Positions 44,514 to 53,709 are shown, numbered from the stretch's first letter. The stretch: DNA of 64,000 nucleotides from Hylemonella sp. (GCF_027532185.1 NZ_JAPZSV010000002.1:248001-312000), one strand, 5' to 3'. Numbers and translations: made by a program. Notes: a model not told the origin generated them from the letters alone.

Positions 44514-46877
44514 ATGCATCTCCTGCGCCGCCACCTGCCCATCCTGCTCTGGCTCGCCGTGCTCGCGGGCTTTGGCGCCGTGATCCTGCGCACGCCCGTG
44601 GTCACCGACCTCTCGGCCTTCATGCCGAGCGCGCCCAGCGAACGCCAGCAGATGCTGGTCGACCAGTTCAAGGAGGGCATCATCGCCCGCCTCATCATCG
44701 TGGGCATCGAGGGCGGCGACGCTGCCGAGCGCGCGCGCCTCTCGCGCGCCCTGGCCGACAGCCTGCGCCCGCAGACGGATTTCATCGGCGTGCAGAACGG
44801 CAGCGCCGAGGAACAGGCGCGTGACCGCCACTACTTCTTCGAGAACCGCTACCTGCTCAGTCCCGCCGTCACGCCTGAACGCTACAGCGAGCCCGGCCTG
44901 CGCGACGCGATCGGGGCCACCCTGGCAGACATCTCGGGCAGCGCCGGCATGCTGATCAAGCAGCTGCTGCCGCGCGATCCTACGGGCGAAATTCGCGAGC
45001 TGCTCGCGGCCTTCGAAGGCGGCGAGCAGCCGCCCAGCACCGAGGGCGTCTGGTCCACGCGCGATGGCAGCCGCGCCCTGCTGCTGCTGCAGACCCGTGC
45101 CGAAGGCTCGGATCTCGAAGCCCAGGCGCGTGCGCTTGCGGCCGTGCAGCGGACTTTCGATGCCATCCCCCAGCGCCAGGCCGACACCCGACTGCTCATG
45201 ACCGGCACCGGTGTGTTCTCCGTGCAGTCGCGCGGCTTGATCCAGGGCGAGGTGCGGCGCCTGGCCATTGCCAGCCTGGTGCTGGTCGTGGGACTGCTCT
45301 GGCTGGTCTACCGTTCCTGGCGCCTGCTCGGGCTCAACCTGCTGCCCATGCTCACGGGCACACTGGCCGGCATCACGGCCGTGGGCCTGGTCTATGGCGA
45401 GGTGCACGGCATCACCCTGGGCTTCGGCACCACCATGATTGGCGAGGCCGTGGACTACGCCATCTACCTCTTCGTGCAACGCCCCGGCCCCATGGCGCAG
45501 CGCGCGTTCTGGCGCACGCTCTGGCTGGGCCTGCTGACGTCGGTGGCCGGCTTCCTGGCCCTGCTGGGCTCGGGCTTTCCGGGCCTGGTGCAGCTGGGCC
45601 TGTACTCGACGGCCGGCCTGCTGGCCGCCGTGCTGGTCACGCGCTACGTGCTGCCCCAGCTCATGCCCGCGCAGCTGCCCGCCATCGAGCTGCCGCGCAC
45701 CGGCGCATTCCTGCAGCGTGCCGTGCAGCTGGCACCGCGCCTGCGCGGCCTGCTGCTGCTCTTCGTCGCCGGCATGCTGGCCGTGGTGGCCCTGCGCGCG
45801 GACAGCATCTGGAACCGCAGCATCTCGGCGCTCAACCCGGTGCCGCGTGCCGCGCAGCAGCTCGATGAGGAACTGCGCCGCGACCTCGGCGCCTCCGAGC
45901 TGCGCTACCTCGCCGTGCTCACCGCCCCCGATGCCGAGCAGGGTCTGCAGCAGTCCGAGCGCGCCAGCCGCGTGCTGCAGGCGCTGAGCCGCGAGGGCGT
46001 GCTCGCCGGCCACAGCGCGCCCAGCCAGGTGCTGCCCAGCCGCGCCAGCCAGCAGGCCCGCCAGGCCGCCCTGCCCGAGGCCACCGAGCTGCGGCGACGT
46101 CTCGCGACGGCCCTGGCCGGTCAGCCGCTCAAGCCCGAGCGCCTGCAGGGCTTTGTGGACGATGCCGAGCGCAACCGCACGCGCCCGCTGCTGACGCGTG
46201 CCGACCTTGAGGGCACGGCCGCCGCCCTGCTCTACGACACCCTGCTGGTCCAGCGCGAACGCGACGTGCTTGTCTTGCTGCCCCTGCGCCCCATGCTGCG
46301 CGAAGGCGAATCTGTGCTGGACCTGGACCGCATCGACGCCGCGCTGCATGCCGAAGGCCTGGCCCAGGCCACGGTGATCGACCTGCTGGCCGAAACCAAT
46401 GCGCTGTTCGACAGCTACCTCCACGAAGCCCTGGTCTACTCCGGCCTGGGCTGCCTGGCCATCCTGGCCATCCTGCTCTTCATGCTGCGCTCCCTCGTGC
46501 GGGCTCTACGCGTCGCCCTGCCACTCGTCTGCGCCGTGCTGGGTGTGACCGGCGCACTGCTGCTGGCCGGCACCGCGCTGACCATCCTGCACCTGGTGGG
46601 CCTGCTGCTGGTCGTGGCCATCGGCTCCAACTACGCGCTGTTCTTCGACAGCAGCAACACCGCCGCCAGCCCGCAGCAGCACCGCCTGACCCTGATCTCC
46701 CTGGTCACAGCCAACCTGACCATCGTGGGCAGCTTCGGCATGCTCGCGCTGTCCAGCGTCCCGGTGCTCACCATCCTCGGCGTCACCGTGGGCCTGGGCA
46801 CCATGCTGGCCCTGCTGTTCTCGGCCATCCTCGCGCAGGGCGCGATTTCGCGGCCCCCGGTAAAATTGCCCTCCTGA
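44514..46877 (+). CDS. MMPL/RND-type lipid exporter
   Basis: A 787-residue polytopic protein. One N-terminal helix (LPILLWLAVLAGFGAVIL) is followed by a periplasmic domain. Five helices lie at about 240-380, with the family motif GFGTTMIGEAVDYAIYLF. A second N-terminal-type helix and periplasmic domain come next, then five C-terminal helices with AIGSNYALFFDSSN. This duplicated layout is the RND/MMPL fold. It likely moves the aryl polyene or its lipid from inner membrane to the LolA-like carrier. It starts one base after the previous stop. Confidence 0.88.
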   Translation: MHLLRRHLPILLWLAVLAGFGAVILRTPVVTDLSAFMPSAPSERQQMLVDQFKEGIIARLIIVGIEGGDAAERARLSRALADSLRPQTDFIGVQNGSAEEQARDRHYFFENRYLLSPAVTPERYSEPGLRDAIGATLADISGSAGMLIKQLLPRDPTGEIRELLAAFEGGEQPPSTEGVWSTRDGSRALLLLQTRAEGSDLEAQARALAAVQRTFDAIPQRQADTRLLMTGTGVFSVQSRGLIQGEVRRLAIASLVLVVGLLWLVYRSWRLLGLNLLPMLTGTLAGITAVGLVYGEVHGITLGFGTTMIGEAVDYAIYLFVQRPGPMAQRAFWRTLWLGLLTSVAGFLALLGSGFPGLVQLGLYSTAGLLAAVLVTRYVLPQLMPAQLPAIELPRTGAFLQRAVQLAPRLRGLLLLFVAGMLAVVALRADSIWNRSISALNPVPRAAQQLDEELRRDLGASELRYLAVLTAPDAEQGLQQSERASRVLQALSREGVLAGHSAPSQVLPSRASQQARQAALPEATELRRRLATALAGQPLKPERLQGFVDDAERNRTRPLLTRADLEGTAAALLYDTLLVQRERDVLVLLPLRPMLREGESVLDLDRIDAALHAEGLAQATVIDLLAETNALFDSYLHEALVYSGLGCLAILAILLFMLRSLVRALRVALPLVCAVLGVTGALLLAGTALTILHLVGLLLVVAIGSNYALFFDSSNTAASPQQHRLTLISLVTANLTIVGSFGMLALSSVPVLTILGVTVGLGTMLALLFSAILAQGAISRPPVKLPS

Positions 46878-46909
46878 GCCGGGCGTCCCTCCCGCTGCCT
46901 CCCTCGTTC

Positions 46910-48103
46910 ATGCCCGCCCTCCATCTTGCCGCCTACACCATGACCAGCGCCCTCGGCGCCGGCCTGACCCCCACCCTGCAGGCCCTGCGCGATCAGCGCA
47001 GCGGCGTGCGCGCCCGCCGCTGGGAAACCGTGGACCTGGACACCTGCATCGGCGAAGTGCCCGAGGTCGACGCGCTGATGCTGCGCCCCGACCTCGCCCC
47101 CTACGACTGCCGCAACAACCGCCTGGCCCAGCTCGGCCTGGAACAGGACGGCTTCGTCGCGGCCGTACAGGCGGCCATGGCACGCTACGGCGCGCAACGC
47201 ATCGGCGTCTTCCTGGGCACCAGCACCTCGGGCATCCTGAGTTCGGAACTCGCCTACCGCGAGCGCGATCCGGCCACGGGTGACTTCACTCAGCCGCTGG
47301 ACTACCGGCGCACGCACAACAGCTACTCGGTGGCCGATTTCGTGCGCAGCTATTTCGGACTGCAGGGACCGGCCTTCGTGGTCTCCACCGCCTGTTCGTC
47401 CAGCGCCAAGGTCTTCGGCAATGCGCAGCGCATGATGGACAGCGGCCTGATCGACGCCGCCATCGTCGGCGGCGTCGACAGCCTGTGCCTGACCACGCTC
47501 TACGGCTTCAACTCCCTGCAGCTGGTCTCACGCCAGCCCTGCCGACCCTACGACGCACAGCGTGACGGCATCTCCATCGGCGAGGCCGCAGCCTTCGTGC
47601 TGGTCGAACGCGCCGACGGCCTGGCCGCGGGCGAGATCGTGATGAGCGGTATCGGCGAATCGAGCGATGCCCACCACATGTCCAGCCCCCACCCCGAGGG
47701 CCTGGGCGCGCGCGTGGCCATGCGGCAGGCGCTGGACATGGCCGGCCTGCAGCCGGCGCAGATCGACTACATCAACCTGCACGGCACGGCCACGCCCAGC
47801 AACGACGCGGCCGAAGACCAGGGCGTGACCGCCCTCTTCGGCACCGACACGCCCTGCAGCTCAACCAAGGGACACACCGGCCACACACTGGGTGCGGCCG
47901 GCGGCATCGAAGCCATCATCTGCGCGCTCGCGCTCAAGCACAACCTGGCCCCGGGCGGCTGCGGCACCGAAACCATCGATCCGAAGCTGCAGGCCCGCTA
48001 CCTGTTGAACAACCTGGAGCAACCGCTGCAGCATGTGCTGAGCAACTCCTTCGGCTTCGGCGGCAGCAACTGCAGCATGATCCTCAGCAAGGTGGCCGCA
48101 TGA
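46910..48103 (+). CDS. Beta-ketoacyl-ACP synthase (ApeO-like, active KS)
   Basis: A 397-residue ketosynthase with a full Cys-His-His triad: C162 in STACSSSA, H291 in LHGTATPSND and H325 in KGHTGHTLGAAGG, with K320. It condenses malonyl units onto the polyene. The next gene, a short ketosynthase-like partner, overlaps it by 4 bases, as in the KS/chain-length-factor pairs of aryl polyene synthases. A TAAAAT at 46861-46866 upstream could be an internal -10. Confidence 0.9.
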   Translation: MPALHLAAYTMTSALGAGLTPTLQALRDQRSGVRARRWETVDLDTCIGEVPEVDALMLRPDLAPYDCRNNRLAQLGLEQDGFVAAVQAAMARYGAQRIGVFLGTSTSGILSSELAYRERDPATGDFTQPLDYRRTHNSYSVADFVRSYFGLQGPAFVVSTACSSSAKVFGNAQRMMDSGLIDAAIVGGVDSLCLTTLYGFNSLQLVSRQPCRPYDAQRDGISIGEAAAFVLVERADGLAAGEIVMSGIGESSDAHHMSSPHPEGLGARVAMRQALDMAGLQPAQIDYINLHGTATPSNDAAEDQGVTALFGTDTPCSSTKGHTGHTLGAAGGIEAIICALALKHNLAPGGCGTETIDPKLQARYLLNNLEQPLQHVLSNSFGFGGSNCSMILSKVAA

Positions 48104-48900
48104 GCCAGCTCACCGTTCATCTGCAGGGCATCGGTGTCTACGGCCCCGGCCTCACGGGCTGGGCCCAGACCGCCGAGGTGCTGGCCGGGCGCAGCGCCTA
48201 CGCGAGTGCCCCCCTCCAGCTGCCTGCGGCCGAGGCCCTGCCCGCGGCCGAGCGCCGCCGCGCCGGCACCACGATCAAGCTGGCCTTCGCCGTGGGCTTC
48301 GAGGCCATCCGCCAGGCCGGTGCCGATGCGTCCACGCTGCGTTCGGTCTTCACCTCCAGCGGTGGCGACTGCGACAACTGCCACGCCATCCTCGAAACCC
48401 TGGCCTCGGCCGACCGCGCGGTTTCGCCCACGCGCTTCCACAACTCGGTGCACAACGCGCCCTCGGGCTATTGGAGCATCGCCACAGCCTGCCGCGCCAC
48501 CACGACCAGCCTGTGCGCCTACGACGGCTCCTTCGCGGCCGGTCTGCTGGAAGCGGCCACCCAGGTGCGCAGCGCGCAGGAGCCCTGCCTGCTGCTGACC
48601 TACGACACGCCCTACCCCGGCCCGCTGGGCGCCTCGCGCCGCATCAGCCAGCCCTTCGGCCTGGCCCTGCTGCTGGCGCCTACCCCGGCACCCGGCACGC
48701 TGGCCACGCTCGATGTGGCACTGAGCCAGCAGGCGCCACAGGGCCTGGACGACGCCGCGCTCGACGCCCTGCGCCTGAGCGCCCCCGCGGCTCGCAGCCT
48801 GCCGCTGCTGCAAGCTGTCGCGCGCGGTGCGCGCGCCCAGCTGGCGCTGGAGTATCTCGATGGGATGTCGCTCGATGTCAGCGTCCAGCCCGCTGCCTGA
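48100..48900 (+). CDS. Chain-length-factor-like ketosynthase partner (ApeC-like)
   Basis: A 266-residue protein matching the N-terminal half of a ketosynthase (PF13723 type). It has VFTSSGGDCDNCH and FHNSVHNAPSGYWSIATACRATTTSL, retaining a cysteine (C131) at the expected nucleophile position. The C-terminal half with both active-site histidines is absent. It is therefore not a stand-alone condensing enzyme and should act as partner of the preceding ketosynthase. It overlaps that gene by 4 bases and the following gene by 26. Confidence 0.85.
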   Translation: MSQLTVHLQGIGVYGPGLTGWAQTAEVLAGRSAYASAPLQLPAAEALPAAERRRAGTTIKLAFAVGFEAIRQAGADASTLRSVFTSSGGDCDNCHAILETLASADRAVSPTRFHNSVHNAPSGYWSIATACRATTTSLCAYDGSFAAGLLEAATQVRSAQEPCLLLTYDTPYPGPLGASRRISQPFGLALLLAPTPAPGTLATLDVALSQQAPQGLDDAALDALRLSAPAARSLPLLQAVARGARAQLALEYLDGMSLDVSVQPAA

Positions 48901-49327
48901 CCACGCCTGGATCGCGGCACGTATTCCGCATGCTGGCACCATGTGCCTGCTCGATCGCGTGCTCGCCTGGGACGCGGCACACATCCATTGCCTGGCCACC
49001 AGCCACACCGGGGCCGACCACCCGCTGGCTCTCGCTGGCACGCTGGGCATGGCCAATGGCATCGAGTACGCGGCCCAGGCCATGGCCGTGCACGGTGCCC
49101 TGCTCGCGGGCAGCGAGACCGCCCCCGCAGCGGGCTTTCTGACCAGCGTGCGCGACGTGCAGTGGGAAGGCACGCGCCTGGATGAACTCGGCCCCGAACT
49201 GCAGGTGCATGCCGAACGTCTCTCGGGCGATGTGCACACGATCCTCTACGGCTTCCGCCTCGAGGCGGCGGGCCGCACGGTACTGAGCGGGCGCGCCAGC
49301 GTCATGCTAGATGCAGGCACCCCCTGA
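48875..49327 (+). CDS. Hot-dog dehydratase (ApeP-like)
   Basis: A 150-residue hot-dog protein with IPHAGTMCLLDRVLAWD at the N-terminus and GMANGIEYAAQAMAVHG around the central helix. It resembles ApeP/COG4706 3-hydroxyacyl-ACP dehydratases, proposed to act as a pair with the small dehydratase. The start ATG at 48875 lies inside the previous gene; the reading frame before it shows no family similarity. The stop codon is embedded in the first bases of the repeat at 49317-49398. Confidence 0.8.
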   Translation: MSASSPLPDHAWIAARIPHAGTMCLLDRVLAWDAAHIHCLATSHTGADHPLALAGTLGMANGIEYAAQAMAVHGALLAGSETAPAAGFLTSVRDVQWEGTRLDELGPELQVHAERLSGDVHTILYGFRLEAAGRTVLSGRASVMLDAGTP

Positions 49328-49398
49328 GCCGCTGCGCGTCTCCCCCCTCAAGGGGGGCTCACCCACTGGCCCGGCAAAGCCGGTTCCACGGGTGCCCT
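49317..49398 (+). repeat. Intergenic repeat, copy 2
   Basis: An 82-base element in the same class as copy 1 (26256-26334) and in opposite orientation to it on the chromosome. Blocks: CCTGAGCCGCTGCGCGTCT, CCCCCCTCAAGGGGGG (perfect hairpin) and CCCGGCAAAGCCGGTTC (hairpin). Its first bases supply the last codons and the stop of the ApeP-like gene. It separates the dehydratase from the ketoreductase and may attenuate read-through inside the operon. Confidence 0.82.
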
Positions 49399-49429
49399 CG
49401 ATAAGTCATACCATCTCAGAGGCCTCCCT

Positions 49430-50149
49430 ATGAAACATGCACTGGTCACCGGCGGCAGCGGCGCCATCGGCGCAGCCATCTGCCGCCGACTCGCGGCCGA
49501 TGGCTTGCACGTCATCATCCACGCCAACCGCAATGCGGCTGCGGCCGAAGCGCTGCGCGAAGAGATCGCAGCCGGCGGCGGCTCCGCCTCCACGGTGGTC
49601 TTCGACGTGGCCGACGAGGCTGCCACGCGCGCGGTGCTCGAACCGCTGGTGTCGCAGCAGCCCATCCAAGTGCTGGTCAACAACGCCGGCATCCACGACG
49701 ACGCCGTCTTCCCCGGCATGACGAGCGCGCAGTGGCACAGGGTGATCGACGTCTCGCTGCACGGCTTCTTCCATGTGACGCAGCCGCTGACCCTGCCCAT
49801 GATCCGCACGCGCTGGGGCCGCATCATCACCATCACCTCGATTGCCGGCCTCACGGGCAACCGCGGCCAGAGCAATTACGCGGCGGCCAAGAGTGGCCTG
49901 CACGCGGCCAGCAAGACGCTGGCACTGGAGCTGGCCAGCCGCGGCATCACGGTCAATGCGATCGCGCCGGGCATCATCACCTCCGAAATGAGCCAGGACG
50001 CTTTCGGCGCCGAGGACATCGCGCGCCTCGTGCCCATGAAGCGGGCCGGACGTCCTGAGGAAGTGGCCGCACTGGTCGGGTTCCTGGCCTCGGAACCGGC
50101 AGCCTACATCACCGGCCAGGTGATCTCGGTCAATGGCGGGATGGTCTGA
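49430..50149 (+). CDS. 3-ketoacyl-ACP reductase (ApeQ-like, FabG family)
   Basis: A 239-residue short-chain dehydrogenase. The cofactor site is VTGGSGAIGAAICRRLAADG; NNAGIHDD follows; the catalytic Ser-Tyr-Lys residues are in ITSIAGLTGNRGQSNYAAAKSGL. It reduces the beta-keto group in each elongation round, using NADPH by analogy with FabG. It is the last gene of the rightward aryl polyene block. The repeat and a possible AT-rich start region (49399-49420) precede it, so it may have its own promoter. Confidence 0.9.
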   Translation: MKHALVTGGSGAIGAAICRRLAADGLHVIIHANRNAAAAEALREEIAAGGGSASTVVFDVADEAATRAVLEPLVSQQPIQVLVNNAGIHDDAVFPGMTSAQWHRVIDVSLHGFFHVTQPLTLPMIRTRWGRIITITSIAGLTGNRGQSNYAAAKSGLHAASKTLALELASRGITVNAIAPGIITSEMSQDAFGAEDIARLVPMKRAGRPEEVAALVGFLASEPAAYITGQVISVNGGMV

Positions 50150-50152
50150 GCC

Positions 50153-50824
50153 TCAGGCGGGCAGAAAGCGCGCGCCGAACCAGCGCCGATAGCCCGCCAG
50201 GGCCAGCAGGGCACCGGCGCCGCCGAGCAGCAGGCCGCCCAGCACATCGATGAACACATGCTGTTTGGTCGCCATGGTCGAGTAGACGATGAGCGCGCAC
50301 CAGAACCAGTTCATGGCCTGCCAGCCGCGCCCGAACCCCACAGCGCGCAGCTGGGCCTGCAGCCAGAAGGCCGAATAGAAGGCGATGGCCACGTGCAGCG
50401 AAGGACAGGCATTGCCCGCGGTGTCCACGCCTTCGAGCAGGGCCAAACCCGTGCCCGGCGGCCGCTCGAAGGGTGGAATGACCGTGGGCCAGAGGTAGAA
50501 GCACAACAGCCCCGCCAGACAGGTCAGCCCCACGGCCAGACCGTAATAGGCCAGCGGGCGCAAGGCCGGCATGAAAGCCGGTGGCAGGCAGGTGTAGAAC
50601 CAGAGCGAGAGGTAGGGAATCCAGGCCCACCACTGCATGGGTGTGACGTGATCAAGCCAGGTCAGCGGCATCACGGCCACCTCGGCATGCGGGTAGCGCA
50701 GCAGGAGGAAATAGCCCTGGAAGAAGCCCCAGATGAAGATCGCGGAACCAGCCGCCTTGAGCCACCACAGACGCCAGAGCAATTGGTTGAGCATGCGTGC
50801 CGGCGTCGGGGAAGCAGTGGTCAT
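50153..50824 (-). CDS. PAP2-family membrane phosphatase
   Basis: A 223-residue protein with about six membrane helices. The PAP2 signature appears as ACPSLHVAIAFYSA (motif 2) and STMATKQHVFIDVLGG (motif 3, with H and D of the catalytic triad). Motif 1 is weak. It could hydrolyse a lipid phosphate such as phosphatidate or undecaprenyl phosphate during assembly of the polyene lipid. It ends three bases after the ketoreductase, convergently, and diverges from the PlsC-like gene with 38 bases between starts. Confidence 0.78.
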   Translation of the reverse strand: MTTASPTPARMLNQLLWRLWWLKAAGSAIFIWGFFQGYFLLLRYPHAEVAVMPLTWLDHVTPMQWWAWIPYLSLWFYTCLPPAFMPALRPLAYYGLAVGLTCLAGLLCFYLWPTVIPPFERPPGTGLALLEGVDTAGNACPSLHVAIAFYSAFWLQAQLRAVGFGRGWQAMNWFWCALIVYSTMATKQHVFIDVLGGLLLGGAGALLALAGYRRWFGARFLPA

Positions 50825-50862
50825 GGTCAATAATCGATCCCTGTGATGAGATCGTACCAGCG

Positions 50863-51627
50863 ATGATGGACCGGGCCCTCGTGCGCCTGCTGTGGCGTGG
50901 CTACGAAATGTTGGCCATGGTCTTGGGCCTGGGCCTGCTCGCCCTGGGTTGCGTGTTGTCGCTGCCCCTGTTCCTGCTACTGCTCGGACTGCCCTCGCCT
51001 CTGCAGCGACGCGTGGCACGCCACATCATCCGCACCGGGTTCAGCCTCTACCTGCGCTTGCTCCAGCGACTCTGCCAGGTGCGCCTGGATCTGCAAGAAC
51101 TCGAGGCCCTGCGGCACATCCGGCAGCCGCTGATCGTCGTGGCCAACCACCCCTCCCTGCTCGACGCCGTGCTGCTGCTCAGCGTGCTGCCCAACGCCAG
51201 CTGCGTGCTCAAGGCTGGTCTGCTGCACAACCCGCTGTTCGGGATGGGTGCGCGCATGGCGGGCTATGTGAGCAACGAGGACGCGCGTCAGATGATCCTG
51301 GACTCCACACGCAGCCTGCAGGAGGGGGCGCAGTTCATCCTCTTCCCCGAAGGCACGCGCACCACGGACTTCCCGCTCAATCCGCTGAGCAGCGCCTGCG
51401 TCCTGCTGTCCAAGCAGAGCCGTGTGCCACTGCAGACCGTGATCCTGGAGTTCTCGACGCCTTACCTCGGCAAGCACTGGGGGCTGTTGCGACCACCCGA
51501 GCTGCCGCTGAGCATCCGCGCGCGCCTGGGTCGGCGCTTCGAGCCGCCGGAGTACACGGCCACCGCACTGGCAGAACTCGAAGCCTGTTTCCGGCAGGCG
51601 CTGGACAGCAGCTCAGACAGGCGCTGA
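50863..51627 (+). CDS. PlsC-type 1-acylglycerol-phosphate acyltransferase
   Basis: A 254-residue acyltransferase. One N-terminal membrane helix (about residues 12-36; MLAMVLGLGLLALGCVLSLP) precedes the motifs ANHPSLLDAV (HxxxxD) and FPEGTRTTD. Within a polyene cluster it probably builds the glycerolipid anchor or adds an acyl chain to it (ApeD-like role). Two adjacent ATGs at 50863 and 50866 are both possible starts. Its 3' end overlaps the converging dehydratase gene by 15 bases. Confidence 0.83.
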   Translation: MMDRALVRLLWRGYEMLAMVLGLGLLALGCVLSLPLFLLLLGLPSPLQRRVARHIIRTGFSLYLRLLQRLCQVRLDLQELEALRHIRQPLIVVANHPSLLDAVLLLSVLPNASCVLKAGLLHNPLFGMGARMAGYVSNEDARQMILDSTRSLQEGAQFILFPEGTRTTDFPLNPLSSACVLLSKQSRVPLQTVILEFSTPYLGKHWGLLRPPELPLSIRARLGRRFEPPEYTATALAELEACFRQALDSSSDRR

Positions 51628-52119
51628 AGCCTGAGTCGTCGGCAGGCTGTGTTCGAGCGTCTGGCGTGGCGTGTTGATCACGAGGATCTCCACCTGCGCG
51701 GCCTCAACGCCAGCAACCGTGAGCTGGGCCGAGGCCACCGCGGCGGTCTCGGACATGGGGCGTGTACGCAGGTCGACCTCGACGACCTCGCCTGGCAGCA
51801 CTGGCCGCTTAAAGCTGCACTTGCGGATGCCGGCCAGCAGACCGACGTAGTCCCCCTCAAGCCGGCGCGCCACGGGCGAGCCCGCGCGCATGCCGGCCCC
51901 GGCGACCTGGGCCACGAGCTCCACCAGCATCACGCCTGGCACCAGGGGCAGGCCCGGGAAATGCCCGCGCAGCACGGCGCTGTCGGCCGGCCAGCAGGCC
52001 CGGGCCTGGAAGTGGTCATGGTCGAGCACGGTGAGCGCGTGCACGAGCTGCATTTCGCCGCGGTGCGGCAGCAGCGCATAGACGCCGGTGGCGTCCAGTT
52101 CGATCGGATAGGCGTCCAT
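51613..52119 (-). CDS. FabZ-like 3-hydroxyacyl-ACP dehydratase
   Basis: A 168-residue hot-dog dehydratase. LLPHRGEMQLVHALTVLD and the active-site LRGHFPGLPLVPGVMLVELVAQ are clear FabZ-type motifs. It is the third dehydratase of the cluster and lies in the leftward block glycosyltransferase-ACP-KS-dehydratase. That block looks like a small self-contained module (ACP, KS, DH) that could start or extend chains separately from the rightward set. It begins 28 bases after the ketosynthase. Confidence 0.85.
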   Translation of the reverse strand: MDAYPIELDATGVYALLPHRGEMQLVHALTVLDHDHFQARACWPADSAVLRGHFPGLPLVPGVMLVELVAQVAGAGMRAGSPVARRLEGDYVGLLAGIRKCSFKRPVLPGEVVEVDLRTRPMSETAAVASAQLTVAGVEAAQVEILVINTPRQTLEHSLPTTQASAPV

Positions 52120-52147
52120 CGTGCGCGTGCCCCTCGCTTGCGGCGCC

Positions 52148-53404
52148 TCAGGCGTAGCGACGCGCGATCAGCGAGACATTGCTGCCGCCGAAGGCGAAGG
52201 AGTTGGACATCACCGCGCGCAGCTTCTGGCCATGGCGTGCCTCGCGCGGCACATAGTCCAGGGCGCAGCGCGGGTCTGGATGGTCCAGATAGGCGGTCGG
52301 CGGGATGCTGCCGCTGTGCAGGGCCAGCACGCTGAAGGCGAACTCGGTGGCCCCAGCCGCGCCGATCAGGTGGCCGTGCAAGGCCTTGGTGGAACTCACG
52401 GGCAGGCGTCGGGCATGGTCGCCGAAGACCTGGGCGATAGTCTCGCTCTCGATCACATCACCCGCCTCGGTGGCTGTGCCATGGGCATTGAGGTAGTCGA
52501 TGGCCTCGGGCGCCATGCCCGCCTCGTCCAGCGCCATGCGGATGGCGCGGTACTGGCCCGCGCTCGAGGGCAGGGTCAGGTGCTCGGCGTCGCTGCTGCT
52601 GCCGTAGCCGCAGAGCTCACCGTAGATCGTGGCGCCACGACGCAGCGCGGACTCGGCTGTCTCCAGCACCAGGGCGGCCGCGCCCTCGGCCAGCACGAAG
52701 CCGCTGCGGTCCTTGTCAAAGGGGCGGCAACTCGCGGCCGGGTTGTCAGGATGGGGCTTGGCCATGACGCGCAGCGCGTTCCAGGCCATGAAGACGCCGG
52801 GTACGTTCATGGCCTCGGCACCCACGACCACGATGGCGTCGGCATAGCCGTGGCGGATGGTGCGGCAGGCCTCGCCCAGGGCCATCGCCGAGGAGGAACA
52901 GGCCACGCTGTAGGTATGGGTGGGCCCTCTGAACTGGTGCGCCATGGAGATGGCCGCCGTGGCCGCATTGGGCATCAGGCGGGGCACCGACAGCGGGTGC
53001 ATGACGGTCGGGTTGCGCCCGGCCTGCAGGCTCTCGTGCAGACGCTTGTAGAGCGCCTCGCCTGTGGTGGCGCCGCCCAGGCCGATGCCGGCATAGACGC
53101 CAACGCGATCGGGGTCGAGGTCCCAGGCCTCGGCCCGCGCGTCGGCCAGGGCCTCGCGGCTGGCCAGCAGGGCGAACTGGGTGGCGCGGTCCAGACCCTG
53201 CGCGTTGCGGTCCAGCGGCTGTGCGAACGCGGGATCGACATCGGCCGACAGGGCGTTAGGCAGCCATTGGGTGATCTCCGGCGCCGCGGGCCGCACCGCG
53301 CCTTCGGCGCGCAACAGGCGTTCGAAGCTGGCCTGGCGCGTCAGGCCCAGGGGCGTCAGCAGGCCGATGCCTGTGACCACGACGCGCTGCAGCGTGTGCG
53401 CCAT
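52148..53404 (-). CDS. Beta-ketoacyl-ACP synthase (ApeR/FabF-like)
   Basis: A 418-residue ketosynthase with an intact triad: C169 in YSVACSSSAMAL, H308 in LNAHGTATEAGD and H345 in TKALHGHLIGAAGA, with K340. FabF-like length and the N-terminus VVVTGIGLLTPLG are typical. It is the second complete ketosynthase of the cluster and a candidate for priming or lipid-chain extension. The ATG at 53404 is followed by the conserved start; longer in-frame extension overlaps the ACP gene and is not likely. Confidence 0.9.
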   Translation of the reverse strand: MAHTLQRVVVTGIGLLTPLGLTRQASFERLLRAEGAVRPAAPEITQWLPNALSADVDPAFAQPLDRNAQGLDRATQFALLASREALADARAEAWDLDPDRVGVYAGIGLGGATTGEALYKRLHESLQAGRNPTVMHPLSVPRLMPNAATAAISMAHQFRGPTHTYSVACSSSAMALGEACRTIRHGYADAIVVVGAEAMNVPGVFMAWNALRVMAKPHPDNPAASCRPFDKDRSGFVLAEGAAALVLETAESALRRGATIYGELCGYGSSSDAEHLTLPSSAGQYRAIRMALDEAGMAPEAIDYLNAHGTATEAGDVIESETIAQVFGDHARRLPVSSTKALHGHLIGAAGATEFAFSVLALHSGSIPPTAYLDHPDPRCALDYVPREARHGQKLRAVMSNSFAFGGSNVSLIARRYA

Positions 53405-53424
53405 GCCGGAGGAAAAGGGTGGAT

Positions 53425-53709
53425 TCAGGCCGCCTTGCCCTGCAGCGAGGCGGGCTCGGGCAGCTGACCGTTGTGGGCGGCGCGGATCGTGGCCTCGATG
53501 TCGGCCACCATGTCGTTGAAGCTCATGCTGCTGTAGCGCGCGGGGTCGTGCACCTGGAAGCCGTAGAGGTCTTCCACCTCGAAGAGCATTTCCACCACAC
53601 CCAGCGAGTCCAGACCCAGGTCCTTGACCATGAGGTCGGCACGGTCGAACTCGGACGGATCGACATTGAATTGCTGGACCACGAAGTCCTGGATGATCTG
53701 ACGCAACAT
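53425..53709 (-). CDS. Acyl carrier protein (aryl polyene cluster, second)
   Basis: A 94-residue acyl carrier protein with phosphopantetheine serine S35 in LGLDSLGVVEM. It differs from the first carrier protein (DSLGVVEM against DSIDVLEI), so the two probably serve different partners. It opens the leftward ACP-KS-DH run, 20 bases before the ketosynthase. Confidence 0.88.
   Translation of the reverse strand: MLRQIIQDFVVQQFNVDPSEFDRADLMVKDLGLDSLGVVEMLFEVEDLYGFQVHDPARYSSMSFNDMVADIEATIRAAHNGQLPEPASLQGKAA

Noticed and set aside
44493-46424. Long open frame antisense to the MMPL exporter
   Set aside because: Same cause: the translation is a low-complexity mirror of a well-supported gene, with no ribosome site or motif.
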